Below, one piece after another: positions 1 to 12,000 of a DNA stretch of 64,000 nucleotides (positions within the stretch are counted from its first letter, which is position 1; each line of letters starts with the position of its first letter). The stretch comes from Mesodorylaimus sp. YZB2_4 (lineage: Eukaryota > Nematoda > Enoplea > Dorylaimida > Dorylaimidae). Where the stretch lies: contig JASANH010001034.1 of NCBI GenBank assembly GCA_030248295.1, positions 62,001 to 126,000 of the forward strand, in the 5' to 3' direction. Under the pieces are notes generated by a model that had not been told where the DNA came from, ran no database searches, and was given only the letters and a program-made list of their open reading frames with translations. A program made the position numbers and the translations under genes.

Positions 1-758
1 ATGTTGGTAGAAAGAAATTTTGGCTCCCTCGTTTCGCGCATTTAGAAGCTCCAACATGGCGGGTCGAATTTTGGCATGAAAATAAGTGTCTCGTGTGATG
101 CATTCGAAGAGCACGAATCGCATTCTCGGAGGAAGGATTGACGTCACGGTGATATGTACAGGTTTTCTCAAAGCTCGGATGGTAGGGAGAAAGTAAAGCT
201 GTAAAGTGAGCGAAGCATTCGAAAGTATGTTTGCCTTGGCATTCACCAACTGGCCAGCTATTCGAAGGTGCTATATTTTAGTGTTGGCTTGTCATTGGCG
301 GCGTGCTCTTTAGGTCGTTTCAACTTTTCACCAACACTGTTTATAGCTCGTGTCAACTCTCTCCGCCTCGGCCCAGACTGCCATGCGAATCGAGACTTTT
401 TCAATAATCGACTTTGGTATAGCGTAGACGAGGACGTAAATAGTTTAAAAACTAGTTTTTCACTGCAAGAATCACGTAGCGAGTAGACCGTAGATGTCGA
501 ATTGAATTGAATAGTTCGGGGAATGAGCAAAGAAATTGTGCGACGAGCGTGGACACGAATGTTTTGGTGGGCAGGGGAGTCGGCTCGGCTCGGCTACTGG
601 TGGGATGGTGGACAAAATAGACTGTCTGCGTGATAAGACCGCCAGAGCATCAAGGAAAGGGATGGTAATACTCACGTCAGCAGAAAGGGCACACGCAGCA
701 AAATATCACGGTACCAATGCAAGGCAATAGCTTTCGAAATTCCTTTGCGATTTGTTTG
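1..758. other. Unassigned sequence left of the Tc1 element
   Basis: I see no convincing exon here. Short open frames exist on both strands (for example 268-486 on +), but none shows a family motif or a clear splice context. If the deubiquitinase at 3398 starts upstream of the window, this stretch and the two transposons after it would lie in one of its introns. I looked for the USP cysteine box (an N-x-G-N-T-C type motif) in all frames and did not find it. Confidence 0.5.
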
Positions 759-2436
759 TACACTACGTTCCAAAAGTCTTGCACCACCCTTTGATTCCAC
801 ACATTCTTTGCCTTTCAAAGTCTATTGATCACATTCATAGACACGCAGCTGGCCAAAAGTCATATCATCCTGCTCAGAATTTATTCGCCTTTCACATGAT
901 TCACATATAAATCAATAAGACGTATTTCCCCCTTTCCTGGACTTCAATTCTTTGACCCTATTGGCCATACCATCAACTAAACGACGCAAGTAATCGATTG
1001 GCAAATTTTCCCAAACATCCTTTATACGTTTAAACAAGTCTTCCGCGTTCTTAAATGTTTCATATTGAATTTTACGAGCGATATAATCCCAAATATGTTC
1101 GATCGGATTCATATCTGGCGATTGAGGCGGCCAATCGATCATAACTTTCAATTTTTTATTTTCCATCCATTTCTTTGTCCTTTAACTGACATGACACGGC
1201 GCATTGTCTTGTTGAAAGAGATATTGGCCGTCAGGATGCAGTTTTTCGATTGATGGAATCAGCTTTGTTCGTAAAATCCGTATATAATGGTTAGAATCGA
1301 TTGATTCTTCCGCCCAATACAACTCGCCAACACCTTGGTAGCTGAAGGTACCCCAAACCATTACGCCTCCCCCACCAAATTTGACAGTCGTTTGAAGACA
1401 ATCCTTGTTCAGCCTTTCATTGGGCATCCTAAGACACCGCTGTGGCTTGTCAGAAACCAAATTGAACCGACTTTCATCCGACCACAGGACCTTTCTCCAA
1501 AAATCAGAATCCTTCTCCGAATACGTCGCTGCCCACTTCCTCCGTTTTTGTCGATTTGCCTTCGATAAAAGAGGTTTCCGAGCGCAAACGTAGCTGCCGA
1601 TGCCAACTTCATGAAGCCGCCTCATGACTGTCTGCTTGGACACTCGAACTCCTGTTGATTCTTCAATGTCCTTGCTTAATTGAGTCAAGCTTTGTTTGCG
1701 ATTCGACAAGGCCTTTCGTTTGATAACGTGATCGATGCGATCTGATGTCTTCCTGGGCCGACCAGTGCTTCCATTTCTTCTTCTTTTCACTGTTCCAGTT
1801 TCCTGCTCACGTTTCCGAATCCTCCCGACAGTTGATTGATTGATTTCGATGCGATGATTCTTGCTCATATGATCGGCAATCTCACGGTTACTCAACCCCG
1901 TCTTCGCATAAGCAATAATTTTTGCCGCTTTTTCAGGCCAAAGTGTTTTTTTTTCTCCAACTTTACGCACTGGGGCCCTAAAAAAAGTGAGAACGATAAT
2001 AATCGGCCGTCATACGTCCAAAAATACTGAACTGATCACCAGAAATCATTAAAAATATCGATTTTATCAAAAAATCGATTACCCAATGATCAGAATGATG
2101 ATAGGTGATTTTTTCAAAGCGAATATTTTAAACTATGTTTTAACATTCAAGTCTTGCACGAAAATCAACTTACATTGGTGTTTGTTAATGGAAAATAAAT
2201 ATTTAATGAATACCAAAAAATTTATCAAAAAATGGCGAGTTTGTAAAAGTCTTGACAATTTGGGAAACTAACGACAATCAGAAATTTTTTTTATATCATA
2301 CGAAAGAGGACAATTTTTTGAGCGGGAAAGACACACATACGCACGCATAGACCACGCAGGCGCAAAGGGAGGGCGCTTGAAAAATCATAAATGTGGATTA
2401 CGCACAGGTGGTGCAAGACTTTTGGAACGTAGTGTA
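759..2436 (-). mobile_element. Tc1/mariner-superfamily DNA transposon, nearly full length
   Basis: The element is bounded by near-identical inverted repeats of about 30 bp. The left end (759-788) begins TACACTACGTTCCAAAAGTC and the right end (2407-2436) is its reverse complement. TA dinucleotides at 759-760 and 2435-2436 are the expected Tc1/mariner target duplication, so the mobile unit is 761-2434, about 1.67 kb. It carries one transposase frame on the minus strand, interrupted by a single stop. The near-perfect ends and almost open frame suggest a fairly recent insertion. It probably sits in an intron of the gene continuing at 3398. Confidence 0.93.
912..1970 (-). pseudogene. Tc1-like transposase with one in-frame stop
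   Basis: This frame would encode a cut-and-paste transposase of about 352 residues, the usual Tc1 length. The N-terminal part has two helix-turn-helix segments (KAAKIIAYAKTGLSNREIAD, then QSLTQLSKDIEESTGVRVSK) joined by a GRPRK motif. The catalytic triad is visible: first Asp in WSDESRF, second Asp in QQDNAPCH and Glu in NPIEHIWD. A TAA at 1182-1184, eight codons after the second Asp, breaks the frame, which otherwise continues in phase to 912. The spacing from second Asp to Glu is 35 residues (stop position counted), against 34 in classical Tc1. The protein as encoded would lack the catalytic Glu and should be inactive. I took the ATG at 1970 as the start because the DNA-binding domain begins directly after it. 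Confidence 0.92.
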
Positions 2437-2558
2437 TTTTGAGGTCACGAAAATCATTTGAAAAGAAGCGGAGCAGTGTCGTTTTCAATGTGAGCTGATA
2501 TGCCTCTTATCGTCGTCATCACGATTATGTTTGATTCGATATATCCTTGGACAAACAG

Positions 2559-3229
2559 CAACATCGCAGACTTTGTATCCAAGGTAGTGTACAGTAGACC
2601 CTCCCCCCTAAAAAATTGTGGAAAAATTTAGGAAAGACGCACCCTTCTCATTTTTTGCACACCCTTCCCGGGCGGGGGTCCGGCAAGGGTGTGCAAGTAG
2701 CTACCTCTACTGTGTTTGACCCCCCCCCCCCCCCCCTACTATTTCAGACAGAAGAAAATTCTTTTACGTGGCGAAGACCCCCTGAAAAATGGTGGAAAAA
2801 TTTTGTAAAGGTGGGACCCTTCTCATGTTTTAGACCCCCCCCCCCTTGTCCCGTTCGGCAATGGTGTGCAGGTCACACAGTCTGTGCCCTCCACCTTTAC
2901 TGTGTTTGACCCCCCCCCCCCCCCCCCCAACTATTTTTGGCAGAATTTATTTTTGACCCAAAATTTTTTTACATGGCGAAGACCCTCCTGTCCCGCCTGG
3001 CGAGGTTGTGCAGGTACCTTTAATATTTTTGACCCCCCTCCCCCCCCAAAGAAAAATTTCATTTTTTTTAAAGTTAAAAAGACCCACTGTTTTGCCTTTG
3101 AAGGCCCAAACTAACTAAATTTTCGCGGGAAAATTTTAAATGTAAAAAATTTAATTTTTACAAGCAACTAAAATGGGTCGCCATATCGCCGACCCCCGAC
3201 CCTCCCCGCAGACGAAGTCAGCGATGTTG
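2559..3229. mobile_element. CAACATCGC-ended non-autonomous transposon, copy 1
   Basis: This is one of three related elements in the window. It begins CAACATCGCAGAC and ends with the reverse complement (GTCAGCGATGTTG), and is flanked by an 8-bp duplication with one mismatch (ACAAACAG at 2551-2558, ACGAACAG at 3230-3237). The interior has imperfect subrepeats built around phrases like GACCCCCCTGTCCCGCC and ACATGGCGAAGACC, separated by long C runs. It has no coding capacity; the proline-rich open frames across it are translated C tracts. The 8-bp duplication fits a hAT-type element, but the superfamily is an inference. Confidence 0.85.
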
Positions 3230-3397
3230 ACGAACAGTCAGGGTCTAACATTCAAGATGCCTTTAGACTGAATAGGGCCCTCTGAGGAATGAAGATTATG
3301 TGCTCATATTTCCTGCGCTCTTTTAGGTGCCGGTTTTTAGAATCCGAATACAGTTGCTGAATGTACTGATCGATTTGGCATGGTTGTCTTTTTTTAG

Positions 3398-6300
3398 TCT
3401 CGTAGCAAGAACGAGGACGAATTGGCGACAGCGGCCATGGAGAAGCATTTGGAAGCCCATAACAGTTTTATCAGTTCCCGATTCCATGGACTATTCCTGT
3501 CGTCGATCACGTGCCCAGTGTGTTATAAGCAATCGACCAAACCAGACCCGTTCATGTGTATCTCGTTACCTGTGTCGCAGAGGTGAGTGGCCTAGATGGT
3601 AGCTGGGGCATGGGTCGATGTGGTTTGTGGAGGTGTGAGCAATTAAGGAAAACAAGTTTGGGATGACTGGGTACGGGGAATGGAAGAAGAGCGGTTTTGT
3701 GATCAAATGGATGCACACAACTGGGGCTGCTGAAATGCCTGTCCAGGATTCCTGGCAAGTGACAAGAAGAGTTAGCAGCTTGTGTGGTGGCAAATAGTTT
3801 TCAGTGCTCTAATGTTAGTCCCACCATTAGTGGCCCTGCGGTACACAATTTTTTATTTGCAGTACGAAGAGACCGTTGTTCGTCGTCATTGTATTCTTGA
3901 ACAGACAACCTCGTATGGTTCGGTTTGGATTGAACGCCGATGTGACGGCCACTTTTGGAGAAGTCAAGAAATGTCTAGCCGATGCTACGGGTTTGGAGGC
4001 CGAAAATGTAAGTGGATGGGATGGGGTGTGTGTGATAATGCTCTCTTCATTTGTAAACTAAAGCTGGGGTTGCTGGCAGGCAGAGAGAGCGAAGGCAAGG
4101 GTTTGGCAGGACTAATGACAAGTTCGAAATATTTTAGATGGTTTTATGCGAAACGGATGGCCGAGGATTTCGGACGACACTTTTGGATCAGAATGAAGTG
4201 ATCACGTTGGGCAATACGAAATGCGTCTGGGCCTTGGAGACGCCGCCCATATACAGCCGGACGGGGGATGACGAACTGGTCTTAGTGGTGGGCAATCAGC
4301 TGGTCGAAAGTGGGAATGGACGGAAGTGAGTAGAGGAGCGTTGGCGGAGAGAGGGGTCGTGGGGCGGGGGGCTTGCAGTGGGGGTGTGTTAAGTGACGAT
4401 CAGTGGCAAAGAAAGGATCGATAGAAATAATGCTGCTCTGTGAAATAAGAACAGCTTGGTCAGACTGATTGTGTTGTTCCTGTCCTTCAGGTTTGGGTCG
4501 ATCGTCGCCTTAAAGGTGCATCGTGAAGTGTCGTACGGCGATCTGTGTCGTTCCATACTGTTGGCCCTACGGCCTCAGTTGAAACCGAACGCTTTGGTTC
4601 AGGTACGTGACGCGTAGTGCTCGTTGATGATAGCTGGTGTGATTATAAACCAGTCCTTGGACAATAATTGGGACTCTTATATGAAAAAACCAAATCGATT
4701 TTGTGTATGCGGATGCAAGATTTTTAAGATTCCTTTGCAGGATATCTCGTTGAACACTTTTCGGATTCGAGTGGTGGACGACTACCGGCCGATGGTCTAT
4801 GTGCCCCAGGATGTGGCATTGCCATTGTATACACAAGCTGTTGATAAGTAAGGGCACTTTGCATTAAAGTTTTTTATACTGTATACTGCGTTAATTTTTG
4901 AAAAATTCCATTACCTGAAATTCTCTTTTAGTGCTTTGGCCACCATAAGCTCGAAGACGGCTGTCTTGCATTTGAAAGTGATGCTCGAATGGCAAAAGGA
5001 AGCGATGGAGCGGTATGCGTTGGACAGTGTTCTAATGTTGAGGGGAGGGGGACCTTATTTTGGCTCTTGGCTGGGTCCCGTTGGTGCCGCTGGCAAAAAT
5101 ATTCCTTTTGGCACTATCATGATGACTTGTAGCTAGAAGGCGGGAACACCAGGAAAACCTGGAAAAGTCAGGAAAAAGAGGAATTTTGCAGCCAAAATCA
5201 GGATAAACTGAGAGGCTGCATTTTGATGTGTCAAACTTCGAAATAACGCCTTTTCTGAAGACCTGTCACCCTGCTTGTAAATCACTGAATCGTGGTTTAG
5301 TAATGCTGAGAAGTGTGAAATATTCAACGTTAAATTGAATATTTGTCTGGAAGACCTAGGAAAATCAGTTTCCGCTCTTTGTATGAACGCTGTGTCAACA
5401 AACTTATGCAGGGGTGAAAACAAATCTAAAAGCTGTCGATTTCGGCCAGAAATTTGTTGCAGAGGTCTTTGATGTCACCGTGGAATTTTATGCAAGGGGA
5501 TGTTTAGAATGGTTTTTTTTCTGGAGTTTTTGAAAGGACTGTTAAGAAACAGCTCTTCATTTCTACAGGGTGTGCATATATTCTGTCCCGGCTTGCTTGC
5601 TCGAAGCAGACCAAATTTCGTTTGTGTTTCTTCGTGCTTATGCGACAAAAATGATCATGCGATGAAATGAGTTGGGACAGAATATATGGCCATCCTGTAT
5701 TCTATCGAGCTGGGAAGATTTTCTTTTGACGTTCCTTCTGATAAAAATGGCGGCTCGTTAATTAAATTTTTATTATTTTTAGCTATTTTGGAAACGGTGA
5801 AGAACGAATCGTGGATCATACGAGCGCAGAGGATTTACGGGAACAGGAAGAGCATCCCGAGATACAAGGTCTCAGAGACTGTTTGGCCGAGTATACGAAA
5901 CCGGAATCGGTGAGTGAGCAGGGTTTGATGGGTATTATTGTGCAATTTTTTTGGGTTTTTGATCAATGAGTAACCAAGGGCTGTATTTCAGTGTCAGTGG
6001 TATTGCCCAGATTGCCATCGACGGCAGGACGATGCCATCAAACGGATCGTCCTCTACTGGCTGCCAGATGTGCTGGTGTTGCATTTGAAACGGTTTAAAA
6101 GGGTGAGTTTATATAAATGCTCGATTTTGAACCTTTGCGGGATTGGATTGGGGGTAGAAGGACGTACGAAGGGACTGGCGTGGCACTCGAGGTCCTAGTC
6201 GGCACAACTATGAATGTGGTGTTGATCTAGTTTGCCAAGAGCGAGTGGTCGCGAAGTAAATAGCTGTAATCTTATAGCAATCGAATGGGCAATTGGTCAA

Positions 6301-8076
6301 ATTGGATTCGACAGTTTGGTTTCCAGTCACCGATTTGGATCTTACCGAATTCATGTACCAATCGACGATGAATCGTGGTCATCGTCACGGCCGACCGAGG
6401 ACACCGCGTATGTCCAGTTATAGAGCACCGTAAGTGGAAGGAGTGGGATGGAAGCTGCTGTAGCCTTGTGGTTATTGCATTTGTTTGTGCAGGAATGGAG
6501 AACTATATTTGGATACGAGACAAAGTAGCCAGAATTTGTACGATCTCTACGCTGTATGCAATCATAGCGGTTATTCGCCCAATAGTGGCCATTACACGGG
6601 TGAGTGGCCCAAGTGCATGTGTAGTGGTAACTGTGTTTGTAAGGAGGTGGCTAGGTGCCAGTAGGAGAAACAGGCCCCAAGGGCTGTTCAATTTCAGCCT
6701 TCTGTCGTAATCCAGTCAATGGTCGATGGTACTGTTTCGATGATCAGAGTGTGACGGCTATGCAAGAATGCGATTTGGTCACCAATTCGGCCTATTTGTT
6801 GTTTTATGAGGTAAGTTGATTGAGAAACTTGAGGTGTGGGTGGGAATCGAACCTGGTGCAGTGTTGTGCCACACTCGGCATCCAGTGTTTGCTGTGTTGT
6901 CGAGTGCGAGTGAGTCATGTTAGTCGACTGTGGGGGAGGCGAGGGAACTAGTAGGTGTAAATTTTGTGCACTTTCAGAGACGCCAAGCTCGAATAAGTAA
7001 CGTGACAAACGGGCAGCACAGCAGTACAGAATCGGGTTTTGTGGACCACTGGTATTTTCGATTATGTTCTCAACAAAATCGAAGGCATTCGAGTAGTTCG
7101 AAAGATACTTTGGACGGGATAGGTATGGTGAGGGGAGGCAATTGGGAAAAACTGATGGAATTCTATTTTAGATAGTAGTTCTTCGGACAGTCAACGAAAA
7201 TCACCTCAAAAAGTGCAATCGTCATTTGCGACCGAAACGAAATCGATGAACGGAGTAGCACCTGCTACGACAATACCACAATCGATTTCGCAACAAAAGC
7301 TTTATGTCAAATTGCCTGAAACGAGTCATACCAAGTATGGAATGTTGGGGAATGTGAAAAACGTTTGCATAACATTCGTTTTTAGGAATAAGGAAGAATC
7401 GAGCATATCAAAGGAGGGTTTGCGTGAGCCGAGTGGCAAGAAGGCCTTGTTACCACCGGTTCATCGAACGGATAATCCTCCATTCGCAGCAACTAATGGG
7501 CGACTAGAGAAAAGTGAGGCACCGGCTGATCGATCATATGGTAAATCGATAATCGATCAGAAACCGCGAAGTGATCAGTCGAGCCAGAAATATGTAATAG
7601 TTGATCAGAAACCTCCTATGAATCAATTTAATAAGAAGCAAGACGATCCGTCCTCGCGTGGTCGTAGTCAACCTGTTAGCCCTACGCGTGATCAGAAGTT
7701 TAAGATAATCGATCGATTCGCGATAGATCAGAAATCAAAGTCTAGAAATCAGGCGTTGGTGAATGGCGATCGATCTGTGGTTGGAGGGGAATTGGAAAAT
7801 GGTAATTGCGGTGCGTCTGATCGGCACATGATCGATAATGAGGTCAGAAATGGTCGATTAGACGAGTCGAAAGAAATGGACGATGTGTTCCTGAGTTCGT
7901 TTGCATTGCCATCGTGTGCAAAGATGCTGACGACTGGTGTGGCGGCCCCGATTTCGACCAGTGGTATTGGTCGATCTTCGTTAGCGAGTACGAATTTAAT
8001 CGATTTGAATGAACAGCAAGGAACTCCTGTTCAGCATCACGTTCGTACATATTCAACTGTGGAAACGGATTTGTGA
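3398..8076 (+). CDS. USP31/USP43-type ubiquitin carboxyl-terminal hydrolase, 3' portion
   Basis: This is a cysteine protease that removes ubiquitin. Visible exons are 3398-3582, 3863-4007, 4138-4325, 4491-4602, 4741-4847, 4932-5012, 5783-5909, 5992-6102, 6278-6429, 6493-6599, 6698-6810, 6978-7122 and 7172-8076, about 825 residues in one frame. The zinc-binding fingers are CPVC (exon 1) and YCPDCH (exon 8). Family signatures are DPFMCISLPV, VLHLKRFKR, FPVTDLDLTEFM, YDLYAVCNHSG and the histidine box GHYT, then WYCFDDQ. A ubiquitin-like stretch (LFVVIVFLNRQPRMVRFGLN onward) splits the catalytic domain, as in USP31/USP43. The N-terminal cysteine box is not in the window, so the gene is partial at its 5' end. 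The C-terminal 290 residues look disordered, with repeated DQK/DQKP words, and end in ETDL, a class I PDZ-ligand pattern. A 51-bp optional intron (7335-7385, in frame, no stop) is possible in the last exon. Confidence 0.9.
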
Positions 8077-9032
8077 CCAGTGGCAGTTTGGCGGGCACCA
8101 ATGTGTTGTTGGTGCTGGGCGACGCGGTGTAGTGCAGAGCAGTGTGAAGGGGCAGGATGGAGTGTAAAGTGCTGGCGTTGATCGATCATTCAATTGATGT
8201 GCAAGGGCACGAGTTGTTGAACAGATATTCACCATGTGTGTACATACGCCCCCTTCTTGGGTGCTTTTCACTTCTTCATGAGCAAATGGGCAGGAATTCA
8301 GTTTTTCTCTTGTTTTCCTTCTTTTCTTCGAAGCAGGGCTTCGAAAAGTGGTTTTTTGTGTCTTTGTTTAAACAGAAGGAATTTATTCTTTGGGCTCTAT
8401 GAAAATGGACCAACCTCGTGGATGTGCTATTGTGATTTGTGTGATGTGCCGGTGGGTTGTGGCTGGGCAGTGTGAGCCTTATGGAATTTGTGAATGTGCA
8501 TATCCAGTTTTCATGATGGGTGATATTTTGAATACGGTGTAGTAAAAGCTCGTTTATGACTGGAATTATAAGTTAGCTTTTGGAGGTGGAGTGCAGCTAA
8601 TGGTTCGTATTCCCATTCAAGTTTTGAATCTGGCGCGCCTTTGGAGTACGGCTCGTTTGGATACGTGAAAGCCCGAACAAGGCAAATACAGCGCAAGTAT
8701 TTCTTACTTGCTTAAAAATTGGAAAACAAAGAATTACAATCTTTTGAGAAGACTCGGTTTTAACTTTAGTAATAATAAAATACAGTAAAAATTTTTTTCT
8801 AACAGTCCGGCTTAAAAACTAGAATGGGACGAACAGAATCTTTTAACGGGTGATATCTAATTGCTAGCGACTCATCGGTCATCATCCACGACAGTCGTAT
8901 TCGAGTTTGACAGCATCGTGACGAGGTTTGTTTTAATCATCTATTTTTCAAGATTCGTCTAACCGTTTTGAAGAAAGAAATTAGAAAAAAGAATTGTGAA
9001 TTTAATCGTGTTCATCAACACGTCGCGGACAA
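8077..9032. other. Intergenic: deubiquitinase 3' region and RER1 upstream region
   Basis: No coding exon is recognisable. An AATAAA at 8774-8779 is a candidate polyadenylation signal for the deubiquitinase, which would give a 3' UTR of about 700 nt. The last 200 bases precede the RER1 start codon and presumably hold its promoter; I see no clear TATA box. Confidence 0.4.
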
Positions 9033-12000
9033 ATGGACGACGGGGATTTCACTCGTGACCAGCCCAGTGTGGTGTCGAAATTGTTTCGCACGTTGGGGCA
9101 GGTAAGTGAAGGAAATCTTGATGATGGGGTATGATCCGTGGTGGAAGACGTTCTTACATATTGTAGTTTTCGTTGACCGATAGAAAATGAAATCTAGGAC
9201 AAATCTGTCGTAGTTGCTGAACTGCAGCCACGGCCGGGTGTGCAGTGCCACGGCTTACGAATTAAATTTACCGAAAACCGTATCTCTGAAGCATACATAG
9301 CATATCTTACAGCCTAAGCAGTTAAGGATAGGCTCGCTCGATGGATGGGATACTGAACTGAAACCTTTCAGAAGGAGTTTAGTCCTAGAAAATGCATCCC
9401 GTTTACCAATAACCTATTGGAATTGCCTAATTTTACGCGAATTAAAAACAGTAAAATTTGACTCTCAAGCTTTCCCAGACGGGAAAGTTACTAGAAATTC
9501 CTGCTGATAAATTTTATCTTGGGATCTTTCCTATCGAACGAGCCTATTCACAACGATTTTGGCTGAGGCATGCATGAATAAAATTGCCAGGTTCGTGCGG
9601 CCGTGAGGTTGTGCTCGTAACAGTTGGATGTCTCATTAGGCATCAGTTTTTGTGCGTAATGTACTTGCCATCTTGAAAATCTTTTCGAAAAAAAATCCAA
9701 AAGTTGTCGATCAAATTTGATCGAAGTAATCGAGTAATCGATGTGTTTTCTCGGTGGACGTATTTCATGATGCCCGAGAAAGATGCTGTGACGATTTTAT
9801 TTGAATTTTTTTAACATTAAAGAGATGACATCGTGCAGGTTTTAGGCAGATGTATTGTGCGTAAGCTCGGTTAACAGCGTGTATAGTCGTTTCCCAATTG
9901 ATAGGCATGTGTTTACCCAAATCACCCCCGGCGTAACCCATTTTACACCTTTCAGCGCTATCAGCTATTCCTCGATGCTTGTACGCCTTACGCATCAGTT
10001 CGGTGGATTACGACAGTCGTATTCGGTTTTTTGTACATGGCCAGGATTATTTATGTGCAAGTAAGATGGGAGTGGATTCGGGGAATGGAAAATACCCATG
10101 ACAAATTTGATCATTTGATGGTGCCCAATGTACTATAAGCGGAGTTGCCCACATTTTTTTTGATTATGGCGAAGTGACAATCAGCTGTTTGTATTTGCCA
10201 TTCACTGAAATGATATGACCAGTTTTAGGGGAAGCTGTGAGGTTAGCAACATCCCTGACTGGGTATCCTAGGTAGTGTAGACCCCCCCTAAAAAATTTTT
10301 GAAAAATTTTGTAAAGGGGGGACCCTTCTCATTTTTTAGACCCCCCTGTCCCGCCCGGCAAGGGTGTGCAGGTAACTACTTTTTCCCCCCCCCCCCCCCC
10401 CATTTTTGGCAGAAGAAAATTTTTTTACATGGCGAAGACCCTCCTGTCCCGCCCGGCGAGGTACCTTTGCTATTTTTGACCCCCCCCTCCCCCCCAAGAA
10501 AAATTTCATTTTTTTAAAGTTAAAAAGACCCAATGTTTTGCCTTGGAAGGCCCAAACTGACTAATTTTCGCGGGAAAAATTTAAATTTAAAGAATTCAAT
10601 TTTTTCAAGCAACCAAAATGGGCCGCCAAGTCGCCGGGCCCCCCCTCCCCCCCGGAAGAAGATCAGACCCCCCTCCCCGCAGACGAAGTCAGCGATGTTG
10701 GTAGGTGGAATATTTTTCAGTATTTATGCAGTTTTGGGAGGTGGGCTAAAAGAAAAAAAAATGCTAAAAGATGGGGCAAATATTTTTCGTTCTTTTTCTT
10801 TAAGCGCCAACTTTCCTTACAGTTTTCTATGTTGGTAATAGATTTTCACCAATTGACTTTCGCTGCTGTAAAGATATTCATATTTAAATGGTTTTTTGAG
10901 AGAATCTTACTTGTATTTTAGGGATATTACGTGGTTACATACGCATTGGGTATTTATCATTTGAATTTGTTAATCGCATTTTTGACGCCTCAAATCGATC
11001 CCGAGTTGAATTTCGAAAATGGTATAAATATTTGAATTTTTGCTTGCCTCCTTATCGAAAAATGTTTTCGGCAACGGATGATAAGTTGCGTCTGTTAATA
11101 GCCGGAGTTATTATTTTTTATTCATGATAATGCAGAAGTAGTTAGAATCACTTTTTTAGAATCAGAAGACGGGCCGAGCTTACCATCGAAATTAAATGAA
11201 GAATTTCGTCCATTTATTCGACGCTTGCCAGAGTTTAAATTTTGGTAAGTTTGTAGACAAATTGTGAGTGTAGACAAATCTTTGAATGTTTATGTTATGG
11301 TCTTGCTTTTACGCCCCGGGCTGATCGTTAGCGAGATGACGCGAAGCGCGTTTTAAATGAGTCTACGAGCGAGGACATGTAAATGGCAAAATGATTGAGG
11401 CCTGGCTCCTTGGATAGAAAGGGCGCCTATGGGTGACTGATTGTTCTGATATGTCAGGCTTGTAACAGTGATTGATTTTCATAATCAGACTGGCTTATAG
11501 CAGGGAAGAGCATAGGGGGTGGTATGACCTTATTGGTAAGGCATTGATCACTGGGTCATAATCATGTCAAACCAGTTTCGATCAGTCTGCTCTGGCCTCA
11601 GTCCCTCTTCCTGAATCTTGGGCATGTGTTATCCCTACCCCTTGGTATTCTGGGAAAGCATGCCTGCCCTGGTTTAAGATAATAAACGCAGAGGCGTGTA
11701 AATTATCTGTCACGGCTGTATTTGATTGTGAAAAGGAGTGAAACAGCAGTTCCTTCAGAAAAATAGCTAAATTTATAAAGTATGGGATTTGTGGATTCTG
11801 CTTAAGTATCCAGACCTTGCCCGCATACTTGGAATGATAGTCGTCTGGTTGGTCATCTTTTCCCAACCTGCCAGATCATATCGCTATTGCAAGTCCTAAT
11901 CAGAAGAGTCAAACAACACTGGATAAAACTGCGGACGTGATAATGTCAGAAAAAGTGACAGTTTTAGCAGGAAAATAATAGAATTTTATTTTCAGGCATT

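Noticed and set aside
2616-3114. Open frames of 97 and 82 codons rich in proline
   Set aside because: They are translations of C homopolymer runs inside a non-coding transposon; frames shift between copies at 10299-10517 and 55603-55988.
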